Program-made: the position numbers and the translations under genes
Notes under the pieces: model-generated
What the model saw: the letters and a program-made list of their open reading frames with translations, nothing else
What the model was told of the DNA's origin: nothing
The model's database searches: none
Shown here: positions 44,572-54,192 of the stretch, piece after piece
Numbering within the stretch: the first letter of the stretch is position 1
How the letters are laid out: the number at the start of each line of letters is the position of its first letter
DNA from: Crossiella sp. CA-258035
GTDB taxonomy: Bacteria > Actinomycetota > Actinomycetes > Mycobacteriales > Pseudonocardiaceae
Direction: 5' to 3'
Assembly: GCF_030064675.1 (NCBI RefSeq)
Contig: NZ_CP116413.1
Span: 219,001-283,000 of the forward strand
DNA: 64,000 bases

Positions 44572-47016
44572 TCAGCCGCCGCCGGTCGGCTCGACCGGAT
44601 CGATGGTGATGCCGCCGGTGGGCGGCGGTTCCGTCTCGCCGGGCGGCGGCTCGGTGGTGCCGGTGGGCGGCGGCACCACGCCGGTGCTCACCCACAGCGT
44701 GATCGTCTCCCCCGGCAGCGCCGCGCCGCGCGGGTTCTGCCCGATCACGGTGCCCTTGGGCTGAGCGCCGTTGCGGTTCTGGGTGGTCACCTTGTACCCG
44801 GCGGACTGGAGCTTCGAGGTGGCCTCGTTGACCATCATGCCCACCACGTTGGGCACCTTGGCCTCGTCGCCGCCGTTGAGGTAGCGCGGATCCGCGCCGG
44901 GCAGCTGCTGCACCGGCTGGTCGCCGTGGATGGCGCCCATCGCGTCGAACCAGGTCGGCGCGGACACCGAGGAGCCGAAGATGCCCCCGTTGGTGTTGCC
45001 GCCGCACAACCGGGGCGGGTTGCCCTTGCAGATCACCTGCGGCCGGTTGCCGTCGTTGAAGGTCAGCACCGCGCCGGCGTACTGCGGGGTGGCGCCGACG
45101 AACCCGGCGGACTTGTGGTCCTGGGTGGTGCCGGTCTTGCCCAGCATCGGCCGGTTCCACTCCTTGGGCCGCGCGCCGGCCGCGGTGCCGCCGGGCAGGT
45201 CGTCCTTGCTCAGCCCCTGCACCAGGCCGTTGGCCAGGCCCTCCGGCACCGCCTGCTCGCACGGGGCCTCGTTGAGCTGGAGCGGCTTGCCGTTGCGGTC
45301 CAGCACCTGCTCGATCGGGCTCGGCGGGCACCACACGCCGCCGCTGATCATCGTCGCGGACACGTTGGCCAGCTCCAGCGTGCTCACCGCGGCCGGGCCG
45401 AGGGTGAACGCGCCCTTGTTGTTGCGCCAGTAGTCCGACTGCGAGCGGTTCAGATCGTCCCGTTTGGACTTGGTGTCCGGCTTCACCCCGGCCACGTTGA
45501 GCTGCATGGTCTCCCGCAGCCCCAGCCTGCTGGCCATGTCGACCACCGGGCCCATGCCCACCCGCTCCTCCAGGATGACGAACCCGGTGTTCGGCGAGGT
45601 GGCCAGCGCGGTCTGCAGGGTCATCTGGGGCGGGTAGCTGTCCCCGGCGTTGCTCAGGCAGTACCAGCGCTCACCGCCACCGGCCGGTGGACAGCGGGTG
45701 GCACCGCCCTTGAACACCTTGGAGGTGTAGGAGGTCGGGGTGTCGATGGTGTTGTTGATGCCCATGCCGCGCTCCAGCGCCGCGGCGGCAGTGAAGATCT
45801 TGTAGATCGAGCCCGCGCCGAACTTGTTCGCCGCCGCGCTGGGCAGCGCGTAGGTGGTCTGCCCCTTGTCCTGGTCCAGGCCGTAGTCCCGGTTGGCCAC
45901 CAGGGCCAGCACCTTGTGCTTGTCCTTGCCCGGCTGCACCACCGCCATCGTGTTGGCCACCCCGTTGGCGTCCTTGGGCACCCGGCCCTGCACCGCCTTC
46001 TTCGAGGCCTGGGTGACCCTGGGGTCCAGGGTCGTCCTGATGGTGAAACCGCCGCGCTTCAACGTGTCCTCGGAGTAGCCGATCTTGGCCAGGTAGTCGA
46101 TGACGTACTTGCAGAAGAACCCGTTGTCCGGGCCGGCGCCGATGCAGCCGTAGGGCGGGTTGCGGAAGTCCGGGGTGGTGCCCAGCGGCTCCTTCTTGGC
46201 CGTCTCGGCCACGTCCACCGGGATCCGGCCCTGCCGCCCCATCTCGCCGATCACCAGGTTCCGCCTGGTCAGCGCGGCCTCGGGGTTGCGCTTGGGGTTC
46301 AGGCCGCTGGGCTCGTTGACCATGCCGGCCAGCAGCGCGGCCTGGGCGATGGTGAGCTTGTCCGGGGTGGTGTCGAAGTAGGTCTTGGCCGCCGCGGCCA
46401 CCCCGTAGGTGCTCGCGCCGAAGGGCACGATGTTGAGGTACCTGGTGAGGATCTCGTCCTTGGTGAGCTTGCGCTCCAGTTGCAGCGCGATGCGCATCTC
46501 GCGCAGCTTGCGGGCCGGGGTCTGCTCCTGCGCCTTGGCCTGCTCGACCTTGTTCGTGGCCACCACGTGCATCAGGTAGTTCTTCACGTACTGCTGGGTG
46601 AGGGTCGAGCCACCCTGGGCGACCTTGCCCTCCACCGTGTTGGTCACCAGCGCGCGCATCGCGCCGCGCCAGTCCACGCCCTCGTGGTCGTAGAAGCGCT
46701 GGTCCTCAATGGACACGATCGCGGCCTTCATGGTGTCCGCGATCTTCTCCGGCCCGGCGAGCACCCGGTACTGGTCGAACAGGTAGGCGATCTGGTTGCC
46801 CTGGGCGTCGAGCACGGTGGTCAGCAGTGGCGGGTCCTTCTGGACCAGGTCCGAGGAGATGCTGTCGACTGTGTCACTAGCGCGGTTGGAGACCACCCCC
46901 AGCGCGCCCACCGCAGGGAACAGCATGCCGGCGAGTAGCACTCCAGCCAGCACACATAGCCCCAACAACTTGACCAAAGCCGCCCGCACGCCCACGCGGG
47001 ACAGCGTACGCTTCAC
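44572..47016 (-). CDS. Class A penicillin-binding protein (PonA2-like) with PASTA domain
   Basis: 814-residue bifunctional cell-wall synthase. One N-terminal membrane helix (about 12-43), a glycosyltransferase domain with catalytic Glu104 in VSIEDQRFYDHEGVDW and GGSTLTQQ, then a transpeptidase domain: S403-x-x-K in GAGSIYKIF (less usual Ile-Tyr in place of Thr-Phe), SPN (ATSPNTGF) and KTG (MLGKTGTTQ, about 640). A PASTA segment near 730-785 (KVPNVVGMMVNEATSKLQSA) and a Pro/Thr/Gly tail finish the chain. It polymerises and cross-links peptidoglycan outside the membrane. The gene next to WhiB and metallophosphoesterase matches ponA2 of M. tuberculosis. Confidence 0.94.
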   Translation of the reverse strand: MKRTLSRVGVRAALVKLLGLCVLAGVLLAGMLFPAVGALGVVSNRASDTVDSISSDLVQKDPPLLTTVLDAQGNQIAYLFDQYRVLAGPEKIADTMKAAIVSIEDQRFYDHEGVDWRGAMRALVTNTVEGKVAQGGSTLTQQYVKNYLMHVVATNKVEQAKAQEQTPARKLREMRIALQLERKLTKDEILTRYLNIVPFGASTYGVAAAAKTYFDTTPDKLTIAQAALLAGMVNEPSGLNPKRNPEAALTRRNLVIGEMGRQGRIPVDVAETAKKEPLGTTPDFRNPPYGCIGAGPDNGFFCKYVIDYLAKIGYSEDTLKRGGFTIRTTLDPRVTQASKKAVQGRVPKDANGVANTMAVVQPGKDKHKVLALVANRDYGLDQDKGQTTYALPSAAANKFGAGSIYKIFTAAAALERGMGINNTIDTPTSYTSKVFKGGATRCPPAGGGERWYCLSNAGDSYPPQMTLQTALATSPNTGFVILEERVGMGPVVDMASRLGLRETMQLNVAGVKPDTKSKRDDLNRSQSDYWRNNKGAFTLGPAAVSTLELANVSATMISGGVWCPPSPIEQVLDRNGKPLQLNEAPCEQAVPEGLANGLVQGLSKDDLPGGTAAGARPKEWNRPMLGKTGTTQDHKSAGFVGATPQYAGAVLTFNDGNRPQVICKGNPPRLCGGNTNGGIFGSSVSAPTWFDAMGAIHGDQPVQQLPGADPRYLNGGDEAKVPNVVGMMVNEATSKLQSAGYKVTTQNRNGAQPKGTVIGQNPRGAALPGETITLWVSTGVVPPPTGTTEPPPGETEPPPTGGITIDPVEPTGGG

Positions 47017-47080
47017 CCATTTTGGTGACCCGATTCACACACTTTCGAGTGCTGGGATGTAACGGGTAGGCAAACCCGTC

Positions 47081-47109
47081 TTGGACCTGGAACCAGAACC
47101 CTCTACAGT
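47081..47109 (+). promoter_or_regulatory. Sigma-A-type promoter of the WhiB gene
   Basis: TTGGAC (47081-47086), a 17-base spacer and TACAGT (47104-47109) form a near-consensus promoter. The leader to the ATG at 47230 is about 114 bases, unlike the many leaderless genes here, leaving room for post-transcriptional control. CTGGAACCAG within the spacer is a short palindrome. Confidence 0.7.
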
Positions 47110-47229
47110 CCGTCAACGTCGAACGACAGCACACCGGCGGGTGCGCCACTCCCGTGGCACACCTCATGCGGACCTCGGAGCTGGGGAGCACCGAGCGTAG
47201 TCGCGACGACGCGTAGGAGCTGGGGGAAC

Positions 47230-47556
47230 ATGGAGTTCAACCAGGGGGACTGGCGAGTGCGGGCCTCGTGCAGGGATGAGGACCCGGACCAGCTTTTCGT
47301 CCGAGGTGCAGAGCAGCGCAAGGCCAAGCTCGTCTGCATGGGGTGCCCCGTGCGGACGGAATGCCTGGCTGAGGCGCTGGACAGTCGAATCGAGTTCGGT
47401 GTCTGGGGTGGCATGACCGAGCGGGAGCGCCGTGCTCTGCTCCGCCGCCGTCCGGACGTCGTGTCCTGGGCGGAGCTGCTGGAGTCCGCCCGCCGCAAAC
47501 ACCTTGACTTCGACGAGGTCGAGGAAGCCGACTACCGCGTGGGCCTGCCCGGCTGA
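47230..47556 (+). CDS. WhiB-family iron-sulfur regulator (WhiB4-like)
   Basis: 108-residue Wbl protein: Cys14, Cys36, Cys39 and Cys45 would bind a [4Fe-4S] cluster that senses oxygen or nitric oxide, followed by the GVWGG turn (57-61) and a basic C-terminal segment (TERERRALLRRRP) for DNA or sigma-factor contact. Proximity to ponA2 and the two ATPases matches whiB4 (Rv3681c). AGCTGGGGGAAC gives a ribosome site before ATG 47230. Expressed from the promoter at 47081 with a long leader. Confidence 0.95.
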   Translation: MEFNQGDWRVRASCRDEDPDQLFVRGAEQRKAKLVCMGCPVRTECLAEALDSRIEFGVWGGMTERERRALLRRRPDVVSWAELLESARRKHLDFDEVEEADYRVGLPG

Positions 47557-47590
47557 TCGTCTCCCGGTACGCCGGTCACCGACCCTCCAG

Positions 47591-48730
47591 TCACCGACCG
47601 GCCAGCCGGGCGCCGATCTCACGCAGTCCGTCGATGTCGTGCACATCGGCGGGCAGTGCGGGCACCCCGATCATCGCCACGCCCGGGTGAGCCTTGGTGA
47701 AGCGAGCGAGCAGCCTTCGCTCACGCTCCGCTACGGCCACCCGGTCCGCGTGCAACCGCAGCACGGCCGCGGCCAGCGGCGCCGAACCGGCGCGTTCGAG
47801 GTCCTCGGCCGCGGCGAGCGCGCGCGAGGCGGGCAGGTCGGCGAACACCGGGTGGGTCCGGTTGGCGACCAACCCGGCCAGTGGCATGCCCTCACCGGCC
47901 AGCCGGTCCACGAAGTAGGAGGCCTCGCGCAGCGCGTCCGGCTCCGGCGCGGCCACCACCAGGAACGCGGTGCCCGGCGAGCGGAGCAGCTCGTAGGTGG
48001 CCTGCGCGCGCTGCCGGAAGCCGCCGAACATGCTGTCGAAGGCCTGCACGAACGCCGAGGCGTCGTTGAGCAGCTGCCCGCCGATGATCGTCGAGATCAC
48101 CTTGGTGAACAGCCCGAAACCCGCGCCGACCAGCCGCCGGATGCCCCGCCCACCGGCGCGGGCCGGCGCGGACAACATCCGGATGATCTTGCCGTCGAGC
48201 ACCGTGGACAGCCGCTGCGGCGCGTCCAGGAAGTCCAGCGCGGACCGGCTCGGCGGGGTGTCCACCACCACCAGGTCCCACTCGCCGGTGTGCGCCAGCT
48301 GCCCCAGCTTCTCCATCGCCATGTACTCCTGCGTGCCGGAGAACGAGGAGGAGATGGTCTGGTAGAAGGGGTTGCGCAGGATCTGCTCGGCCCGGTCCGG
48401 CCCGGCGTGGGAGAGCACCATCTCGTCGAAGGTGCGCCGCATGTCCAGCATCATCGCGTGCAGCGAGCCCTCCGTCCCTTCCGGACGGTCCACCACGGTC
48501 ACCTCGCGCGGGTGGTTGCCCAGCTCGGTCAGGCCGAGGGACTGGGCCAGCCTGCGCGCCGGGTCGATGGTGAGCACCACGGTGCGGCGGCCGCGCTCGG
48601 CCGCGCGCAGGGCCAGCGCCGCCGCGGTGGTGGTCTTGCCGACCCCGCCGGAGCCGCAGCACACCACCACCTTGGTCTGCGCGTCGTCCAGCAGGTCGTC
48701 GATGTCCAGCAACGGCGGACGGGCGTTCAC
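47591..48730 (-). CDS. Get3/ArsA-like ATPase B (Rv3680-like)
   Basis: 379-residue deviant-Walker ATPase of the ArsA/Get3 family. The P-loop is GSGGVGKT (26-33): the position of the second, signature lysine is Ser27, so the usual intermonomer contact is missing. [16 protein letters not shown] is the switch-like strand, [20 protein letters not shown] the Walker B region. It forms a pair with the next gene; the mycobacterial pair Rv3679-Rv3680 is reported to assemble together and affect glycerol and nitric-oxide resistance. Start GTG 48730 overlaps the partner stop as GTGA. Confidence 0.88.
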   Translation of the reverse strand: MNARPPLLDIDDLLDDAQTKVVVCCGSGGVGKTTTAAALALRAAERGRRTVVLTIDPARRLAQSLGLTELGNHPREVTVVDRPEGTEGSLHAMMLDMRRTFDEMVLSHAGPDRAEQILRNPFYQTISSSFSGTQEYMAMEKLGQLAHTGEWDLVVVDTPPSRSALDFLDAPQRLSTVLDGKIIRMLSAPARAGGRGIRRLVGAGFGLFTKVISTIIGGQLLNDASAFVQAFDSMFGGFRQRAQATYELLRSPGTAFLVVAAPEPDALREASYFVDRLAGEGMPLAGLVANRTHPVFADLPASRALAAAEDLERAGSAPLAAAVLRLHADRVAVAERERRLLARFTKAHPGVAMIGVPALPADVHDIDGLREIGARLAGR

Positions 48731-49719
48731 CGGACCCCCTGCTCGATCAGCAGCTCGCTCAGCTCGTACAGCCCCGCGGTGTCCACCCCGTCGGTGAGGT
48801 CGGGCAGCTCGACCACGGGCAGGTCCACCTCGGCCAGCTGGTTGCGGGCGCTCAGCTCGGCCCGCACCCGGATCGCGTGCTCCACCGTCTCGTCCACCAG
48901 CCCGTCCACAATGGCCTCGTCCAGGTTCAGACCGGCCGAGAGCAGCCCCGACTTGATCCGGGCCGCGTCCACCCGGCCACCGGCCGCGGCGCCCACCGAG
49001 CGCGCGGGCAGCCGGGGCGGGCGCACCCTGTTCATGATCACCGCGCCGGGCCGCAGGTCGGCGGCGTCCAGCTCGCCGACCGCGTCCATGGTCTCCCGCA
49101 CCGGCATCTCCTCCAGCAGGGTCACCAGGTGCACCGCGGTGTCCCCGGAGTGCAGCAGCCGGATCACGCCCTCGCTCTGGTTGCGGATCGGGCCGACCTT
49201 GGCCAGATCGGCCATCGCCCTGGTCACGTCCAGGAACTTGACCACCCGGCCGGTCGGCGGCGCGTCCACCACCACCGCGTCGTACTCGTGCCGCCCGCGC
49301 TCGCCGGTGCGGCCGACGCACTCCTTGATCTTGCCGGTGAGCAGCACGTCCCGCAGACCGGGCGCGAGTGTGGTGGCGAACTCCACCGCGCCCATCCGGC
49401 GCAGCGTCCGCCCGGCGAAACCCAGGTTGTAGAACATGGACAGGTACTCCAGCAGCGCCGCCTCGGCGTCCACCGCCAGCGCCCGCACCTCGCCGCCGCC
49501 GGGCGCGGCCGCGATCCGCTCCTCGGAGTAGGGCAGCGGCGCGTGGTCGAAGACCTGGGCGATGCCCTGCCTGCCCTCCACCTCCACCAGCAGCACCCGC
49601 CGCCCGCCGGTGGCCAGCGCGAGCGCCAGCGCGGCGGCGATCGTGGTCTTGCCGGTGCCGCCCTTGCCGGTGACTATGTGCAACCGGGCGCGGCTGAGCT
49701 CCTCGGTCCAGGCCATCAC
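48727..49719 (-). CDS. Get3/ArsA-like ATPase A (Rv3679-like)
   Basis: 330-residue deviant-Walker ATPase. The P-loop GKGGTGKTT (18-26) keeps the signature Lys19 in addition to Lys24, unlike its partner. [35 protein letters not shown] and the tail segment NRVRPPR follow. The homologous mycobacterial pair is related to Get3, which delivers tail-anchored proteins to membranes. GTG 49719 follows TAGGCT by seven bases (leaderless). Read as an operon with ATPase B. Confidence 0.9.
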   Translation of the reverse strand: MMAWTEELSRARLHIVTGKGGTGKTTIAAALALALATGGRRVLLVEVEGRQGIAQVFDHAPLPYSEERIAAAPGGGEVRALAVDAEAALLEYLSMFYNLGFAGRTLRRMGAVEFATTLAPGLRDVLLTGKIKECVGRTGERGRHEYDAVVVDAPPTGRVVKFLDVTRAMADLAKVGPIRNQSEGVIRLLHSGDTAVHLVTLLEEMPVRETMDAVGELDAADLRPGAVIMNRVRPPRLPARSVGAAAGGRVDAARIKSGLLSAGLNLDEAIVDGLVDETVEHAIRVRAELSARNQLAEVDLPVVELPDLTDGVDTAGLYELSELLIEQGVR

Positions 49720-49758
49720 AGTGATCAGCCTAGGTCGGCGGGCGCGCGCGTGCGGCTT

Positions 49759-50010
49759 CTAGCCCGCGAGCATGAGGAAAAGCACGGCGATGGCCTCGGC
49801 GGCCACCAGCGCCCAGGCCCAGGTGGAGGGCAGCGCGAAGGCCACCAGCAGGGCCAGCCCGGCGACCACCGCCACCGAGATCAGCCCGGCCTGCACCACG
49901 GCCGCGTGCGTGGTCCGCTTCCGGTCCCTGACCTGCGCCATGGCGACCAGGGTGAGGATGAGTCCGCCCACGATGAACAGGACGGTCGCGGTGATGCGCC
50001 AAGTCTCCAC
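49759..50010 (-). CDS. Small membrane protein
   Basis: 83-residue protein with three hydrophobic segments (about 5-24, 36-58 and 62-82) separated by a basic loop (RDRKRTTHA). No family recognised. GTG 50010 follows TACCGT by six bases. It lies between the ATPase operon and the divergent DUF4177 gene; both transcripts appear to be leaderless. Confidence 0.75.
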   Translation of the reverse strand: METWRITATVLFIVGGLILTLVAMAQVRDRKRTTHAAVVQAGLISVAVVAGLALLVAFALPSTWAWALVAAEAIAVLFLMLAG

Positions 50011-50064
50011 GCGATCACGGTATCCGGTCGGGCAACCGAACCACCCGCAACTAGGCTCTTGGCC

Positions 50065-50223
50065 ATGACGAAGTGGGAGTACGCCACGGTTCCGCTGCTG
50101 ACCCACGCGACCAAGCAGATCCTCGACCAGTGGGGCGAGGACGGCTGGGAGCTGGTGTCGGTGCAGCCGGGACCCACCGGTGAGCAGCTGATCGCCTTCC
50201 TGAAGCGCCCGAAGGGCAACTGA
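50065..50223 (+). CDS. DUF4177 small protein (Rv3678A-like)
   Basis: 52-residue protein MTKWEYATVPLLTHATKQIL... with the family pattern W-E-Y, GWELVSVQPG. Function unknown. It is followed after two bases by RidA, as in M. tuberculosis. TAGGCT ends seven bases before ATG 50065. Confidence 0.88.
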   Translation: MTKWEYATVPLLTHATKQILDQWGEDGWELVSVQPGPTGEQLIAFLKRPKGN

Positions 50224-50225
50224 GC

Positions 50226-50684
50226 ATGGCCGGCTGGAAGCAGCGACTGGTCGAACTGGGCATCGAGCTGCCCGCGGTGGCCGCCCCGGTGGCCGCCTAC
50301 GTGCCTGCCGTGCGCAGCGGTCAGCATGTCTACACCTCGGGCCAGCTGCCCATGGTGGCCGGCGCGCTGGCCGCGACCGGCAAGGTCGGCGCCGAGGTCA
50401 GCCCGGAGGAGGCCAAGCGGCACGCGCGCACCTGCGTGCTCAACGGCCTGGCCGCCATCGACGCGCTGGTCGGGCTGGACTCGATCGCCCAGGTGGTCAA
50501 GGTGGTCGGCTACGTTGCCTCCGCGGACGGCTTCACCGGCCAGCCCGCGGTGATCAACGGGGCCTCCGAGCTGCTCGGCGAGGTCTTCGGCGAGGCCGGG
50601 GTGCACGCACGGGCCGCGGTCGGGGTGTCCGAGCTGCCGCTCGGCGCGCCGGTCGAGGTCGAACTGATCGTCGAGATCGCCTGA
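50226..50684 (+). CDS. RidA-family imine deaminase (Rv3678c-like)
   Basis: 152-residue trimeric RidA/YjgF-type protein that hydrolyses reactive enamine/imine products of PLP enzymes. [20 protein letters not shown], the Gly-Gln-Leu loop, [20 protein letters not shown], and the C-terminal VELIVEIA strand are present. The canonical arginine that binds the substrate carboxylate is not obvious because the C-terminal block differs from E. coli RidA ([15 protein letters not shown]), typical of the archaeal-type/Rid6-7 subgroup. ATG 50226 follows the previous stop directly. Confidence 0.88.
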   Translation: MAGWKQRLVELGIELPAVAAPVAAYVPAVRSGQHVYTSGQLPMVAGALAATGKVGAEVSPEEAKRHARTCVLNGLAAIDALVGLDSIAQVVKVVGYVASADGFTGQPAVINGASELLGEVFGEAGVHARAAVGVSELPLGAPVEVELIVEIA

Positions 50685-50690
50685 TCCGCT

Positions 50691-50720
50691 GACCCGCCGC
50701 CACCGGTGTGGCGGCGGGTC
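50691..50720 (+). terminator. Bidirectional terminator between ridA and TPR gene
   Basis: GACCCGCCGCCAC (50691-50703) pairs perfectly with GTGGCGGCGGGTC (50708-50720), loop CGGT. Confidence 0.85.
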
Positions 50721-50726
50721 CCCACC

Positions 50727-51971
50727 TCAGCCCGGCAGCGCGGCCAGCGCGTCCACCAGCGCGGACCGCTGCTCCTTGGCCAGCAGCCGGTAGGGCCGGG
50801 CGGCCATCCGGTCCGCGCGGGTGTCGATCCGCTGCTTCACCGGGTCCTCGCCGGACAGCTCGGCCGCCTGTGCCGCGCTGAGCCCCTCCGCGCCGGCCGC
50901 CGCGGTGTGCGTGTCCACCCGGTGGTAGCGCAGCGCGCACAGCCCGTCGACCAGCCGGGCCGGCGCCGTGCGCGCCGAGCGGGCGCCCACCCAGGCGTCG
51001 AAGGCCGCACCGTCGGAGGTGCCGACCGCGCCGCCCACCACCAGCTCCACCAGGGACAGCGCGAGCTCCGGCTCCGGCCACAGCCTGGCCGCGGTCCGGT
51101 CCACCACCTCCACCACCTCGCGCAGCATCGCCACGCACCGCGGCGCGGCCAGCACCGCCCGGCCCTGCCGGCACAGCCAGCCCTGCGCGGCCAGCTCGTC
51201 CAGCACCGCCTCCAGGTCCGGGGTCCGCGGGTGCACCGCGTGCGCCACCGGCAGCAGCACCGGCCCGGACAGCAGCAGGGTGCGCAGCTCCAGCAGCAGC
51301 TCCCCGCCGTCGGGCAGCCCGTGCTCGGCGGTCACCGCGGCCCCGCCGCCCGCGGCCGCGGCCTGGTAGATCGCGGTGAGCAGCCGGTTCAGCTGCCGGT
51401 GCACCGCCCGCGCGGTGAGCACCGAGTCGGTGGCCTCCCAGGCCCACAGCTGCGGGTCGCCCGGCTCGGCCCCGCCGCCGCGCAGCCGCAGCGCGGTGGC
51501 GAAGCAGTGCCGGGCCGCGGCCCACTCGCCCGCGTCGTAGTAGCACTGCCCGGCGTGCTGGAAGATGAAGTGGAAGTGCGTGCCCAGCTCCGGCGTGCGG
51601 CTGCCGTCGACCAGGCAGCGGTCGAACTCGGCCATCGCCTCGGCGAAGCGGCCCTGCCACTGGAACACGTGCGCCAGCCTGCTGCGCGCCAGCACCTCCG
51701 AGGCGGCCGGACCGTGCTCCTCGGCCAGCCGCAGCGCGGTGGACAGGTGCCGCTCGGCCAGGTCGAGACGGCGCAGGATGCGCGCGGCCACCCCGATCAT
51801 GGTGTGGTGCTGGCGGGCCACCGCCGGGTTGCCCGGCACCGGCTGCGCGGCGGCCCGGTCCAGCCAGGCGGTCAGCGCGGCCGGGTCGTCCGAGCGTTCC
51901 CACAGGGTTTCCGGGTCGATGTGGTAGGCGAACAGCGGGCTCGCCATCGGGTCTGTCGGTTGTGCCGTCAC
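50727..51971 (-). CDS. TPR-like protein of unknown function
   Basis: 414-residue mostly helical protein, rich in Ala, Leu and Arg. Repeated amphipathic units ([40 protein letters not shown]) with about 34-residue spacing suggest tetratricopeptide repeats. ADL/LLS stretches and a C-terminal [16 protein letters not shown] follow. No catalytic motif. The start GTG 51971 is four bases after the oxidoreductase stop, so the pair is probably co-transcribed. It may be a scaffold or regulator; no known family was recognised. Confidence 0.78.
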   Translation of the reverse strand: MTAQPTDPMASPLFAYHIDPETLWERSDDPAALTAWLDRAAAQPVPGNPAVARQHHTMIGVAARILRRLDLAERHLSTALRLAEEHGPAASEVLARSRLAHVFQWQGRFAEAMAEFDRCLVDGSRTPELGTHFHFIFQHAGQCYYDAGEWAAARHCFATALRLRGGGAEPGDPQLWAWEATDSVLTARAVHRQLNRLLTAIYQAAAAGGGAAVTAEHGLPDGGELLLELRTLLLSGPVLLPVAHAVHPRTPDLEAVLDELAAQGWLCRQGRAVLAAPRCVAMLREVVEVVDRTAARLWPEPELALSLVELVVGGAVGTSDGAAFDAWVGARSARTAPARLVDGLCALRYHRVDTHTAAAGAEGLSAAQAAELSGEDPVKQRIDTRADRMAARPYRLLAKEQRSALVDALAALPG

Positions 51972-51975
51972 GGTC

Positions 51976-52878
51976 TCAGGCGACCCACCCGGCGCGGCCG
52001 ACGATGTCGTCGAGCACCCGTTGCAGGTGCAGTCCCCTGCGCACGTCGCACGGGTGTTCGGTGGCACCGCAGTCGATCAGCGCCAGGAACTCGTCCAGCA
52101 GCGCGGTGAAGCAGTCCTGCGCGCTGAACTCGCCGCCGCCCAGCGCCCGGTGCCCGTGCTGCCCGTAGACCGCGATGTCGACCACGCTGGGCTGGATCGG
52201 CAGCCGCAGGGACAGGGTGAGCGTGCTGCTCGCGCCGCCCTGGTGGCCGAGTACCAGGTGGCACAGGTCGTCCTGGCCGCGGTGCGCGGCGATGACCTGC
52301 TCGACCGGGCCGAGTGCGGCGTCCAGCAGGTCGATGGCGTGCGGGCCGATGTCCAGCACCGCGCCGTCGGTCTGCCGCCACGGCGAGGCCGAGTAGGGGC
52401 CGCCGAGCACCGCGCCGGTCAGCCAGCGCACCGAGCCACCGGTCCAGCCGCCCAGCCGGTGCAGCTCGGCCAGCCAGTCGCGGACCTCGGGGGAGTAGCG
52501 CCGGGTGAGCAGCAGCAGCGAGGCCAGCCCGCGCCCGGTCACCTCCTCGGTCAGCCGCCGGGCCTGCTCCACGTTGCCCGCCAACGGCTTCTCCAGGATC
52601 AGGTGCTTGCCCGCCCTGGCCGCCTGGAGCGCCAGCTCGCCCTGCACCGCCGGTGGCACCGCGAACGCGACAGCGTCCACAGTGGACAGAAGTTCGTCGA
52701 AGGAGTCCGCGGTCCGCGCGCCGTGCGGCTCGGCGAGCTCCTTGGCCGCCGCCCGCCGCCGGGCCCACACCGCGGCCAGCCGGGTGCCAGGGTGATCCGC
52801 GATTCCTGGCGCGTGCACGGCCCGCGCCCATGGACCCGCGCCGACCAAGCCGATCTTCAGCTGTTCGTCCACGGGCAC
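51976..52878 (-). CDS. Gfo/Idh/MocA family oxidoreductase
   Basis: 300-residue NAD(P)-dependent dehydrogenase. Rossmann loop GLVGAGPWARAVHAPGI, conserved EKPLAGNVEQARRLTEE (catalytic Lys) and a C-terminal domain with DIGPHAIDLLDAALGPVEQV, where His is the catalytic base. Substrates of the family are sugars or inositols; not assignable here. A copy of the GTCCACTGTGGAC palindrome lies near its N-terminal coding part. It is followed by the TPR gene. Confidence 0.88.
   Translation of the reverse strand: MPVDEQLKIGLVGAGPWARAVHAPGIADHPGTRLAAVWARRRAAAKELAEPHGARTADSFDELLSTVDAVAFAVPPAVQGELALQAARAGKHLILEKPLAGNVEQARRLTEEVTGRGLASLLLLTRRYSPEVRDWLAELHRLGGWTGGSVRWLTGAVLGGPYSASPWRQTDGAVLDIGPHAIDLLDAALGPVEQVIAAHRGQDDLCHLVLGHQGGASSTLTLSLRLPIQPSVVDIAVYGQHGHRALGGGEFSAQDCFTALLDEFLALIDCGATEHPCDVRRGLHLQRVLDDIVGRAGWVA
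52675..52687 (-). repeat. Iterated palindrome copy 5
   Basis: GTCCACTGTGGAC on the minus strand, inside the oxidoreductase gene, coding Ser-Thr-Val-Asp. Confidence 0.6.
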
Positions 52879-52891
52879 ATCCTGCCGGGTT

Positions 52892-53338
52892 TCACCGCGA
52901 GTCGCGGAACACCCTCACCGGAACTTCGATCCGGCCGCCCTCGGCGAACTCCAGCCGCACCGCCTCCCTGGCCCACCGCACGGTCATCCCGGTGTCGGTC
53001 CGCCAGCCCTTGGGCACCTCGACCACGTGCCCGCGCGGCACCTCGTCGCCGTCCCTGCGCCCCAGCCACACCTCGAACGACCGGCCACCGGAGACCAGGG
53101 TGCCGACCCGCTTGACCGCCAGCGCGTGGCCCTCGTAGCCCCCGGCGGCGGCCACCGCGGTCGGCGGCGACTGGAGCTGCACCGTGGTGCGCACCGGCAG
53201 CAGCAGCGCGAGCGCGACCACCACGGTCAGCACGGTGCCCAGCACCGCACCACCCAGCACCAGGCTCAGCTTGAGCAGGCAGCCCGCGCCCCGCCACCGC
53301 GGCGGGGATGGGACGTTCGGCACACTCACAACCGACAT
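52892..53338 (-). CDS. Membrane-anchored protein of unknown function
   Basis: 148-residue protein with one strong membrane helix (about 21-48, LLKLSLVLGGAVLGTVLTVV) and an extracytoplasmic beta-rich domain containing ARP-like VKRVGTLVSGGRSFEVWLGR and WAREAVRLEFAEGGRIEV. No family recognised. It starts 13 bases upstream of the oxidoreductase and may be part of the same unit. Confidence 0.75.
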   Translation of the reverse strand: MSVVSVPNVPSPPRWRGAGCLLKLSLVLGGAVLGTVLTVVVALALLLPVRTTVQLQSPPTAVAAAGGYEGHALAVKRVGTLVSGGRSFEVWLGRRDGDEVPRGHVVEVPKGWRTDTGMTVRWAREAVRLEFAEGGRIEVPVRVFRDSR

Positions 53339-53361
53339 CCTGCCCCCCTACTCTGGATCAC

Positions 53362-54192
53362 ATGCCGCAGCTGCCCGAGGACATGGTCCTGCCGGAGGGA
53401 TTTGTGCCGACGCAGGCTCCCCAGCCACCGGCCGAGCCCCGCGACTCGGCGACCGTGGCCCTGGTCAGGGACACCGAGGGCGGCCCGGAGGTGTTCCTGC
53501 TGCGCCGGGTGCTCGGCATGGCCTTCGCCGGCGGCATGACCGTCTTCCCCGGCGGCGGGGTGGACAAGCGGGACGCGGACACCTCGGTGGCCTGGGCCGG
53601 GCCGACCCCGGCCTGGTGGGCGCGGAAGTTCGGCTGTTCCGCGGAGCTGGCGCGGGCGCTGGTGTGCGCGGCGGTCCGGGAGACCTTCGAGGAGGCCGGG
53701 GTGCTGCTGGCCGGGCCGGACGCGGACAGCGTGGTCGCCGACGCCACCCCGTACGCCGACGCCCGGCAGGACCTGGTGGAGCGCAAGCTGTCGCTGGCGG
53801 AGTTCCTCACCGAGGCCGGGCTGGTGCTGCGCGCCGACCTGCTGCGGCCGCTGGGCAACTGGGTGACCCCGCCGGAGGAGCCGCGCCGCTACGACACCCG
53901 GTTCTTCCTGGCCGCGCTGCCCACCGGCCAGCGCGCCGACGGCAGCACCACCGAGGCCGACCACGCCGCCTGGCAGCGCCCCCAGGACGCCATCGCCGAC
54001 TGGGCCGCCGGGCGCAGCGGCCTGATGCCGCCGACCTGGGTGACCCTGTCCCAGCTGGCCGAGCACCGCGGCGTGCGCGAGCTGCTGGCCGTCGAACGGG
54101 TCATCACCAAGATCACGCCGAGGGTGGTGCGCCGCAACGGGAACCTGCACGTGGCGCTGCCCGGCGACGCCGACTACCCGGAGGCATCGTGA
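53362..54192 (+). CDS. NUDIX hydrolase
   Basis: 276-residue NUDIX enzyme with the box split: TVFPGGGVDKR (62-71) then, after a loop of about 30 residues, AVRETFEEAGVLLAG (104-118). This insertion is normal in the NUDT19/CoA-pyrophosphatase-like group. It hydrolyses a nucleoside diphosphate linked to X; the substrate is unknown. ATG 53362 follows TACTCT by seven bases. The end overlaps the MBL gene as GTGA. Confidence 0.9.
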   Translation: MPQLPEDMVLPEGFVPTQAPQPPAEPRDSATVALVRDTEGGPEVFLLRRVLGMAFAGGMTVFPGGGVDKRDADTSVAWAGPTPAWWARKFGCSAELARALVCAAVRETFEEAGVLLAGPDADSVVADATPYADARQDLVERKLSLAEFLTEAGLVLRADLLRPLGNWVTPPEEPRRYDTRFFLAALPTGQRADGSTTEADHAAWQRPQDAIADWAAGRSGLMPPTWVTLSQLAEHRGVRELLAVERVITKITPRVVRRNGNLHVALPGDADYPEAS

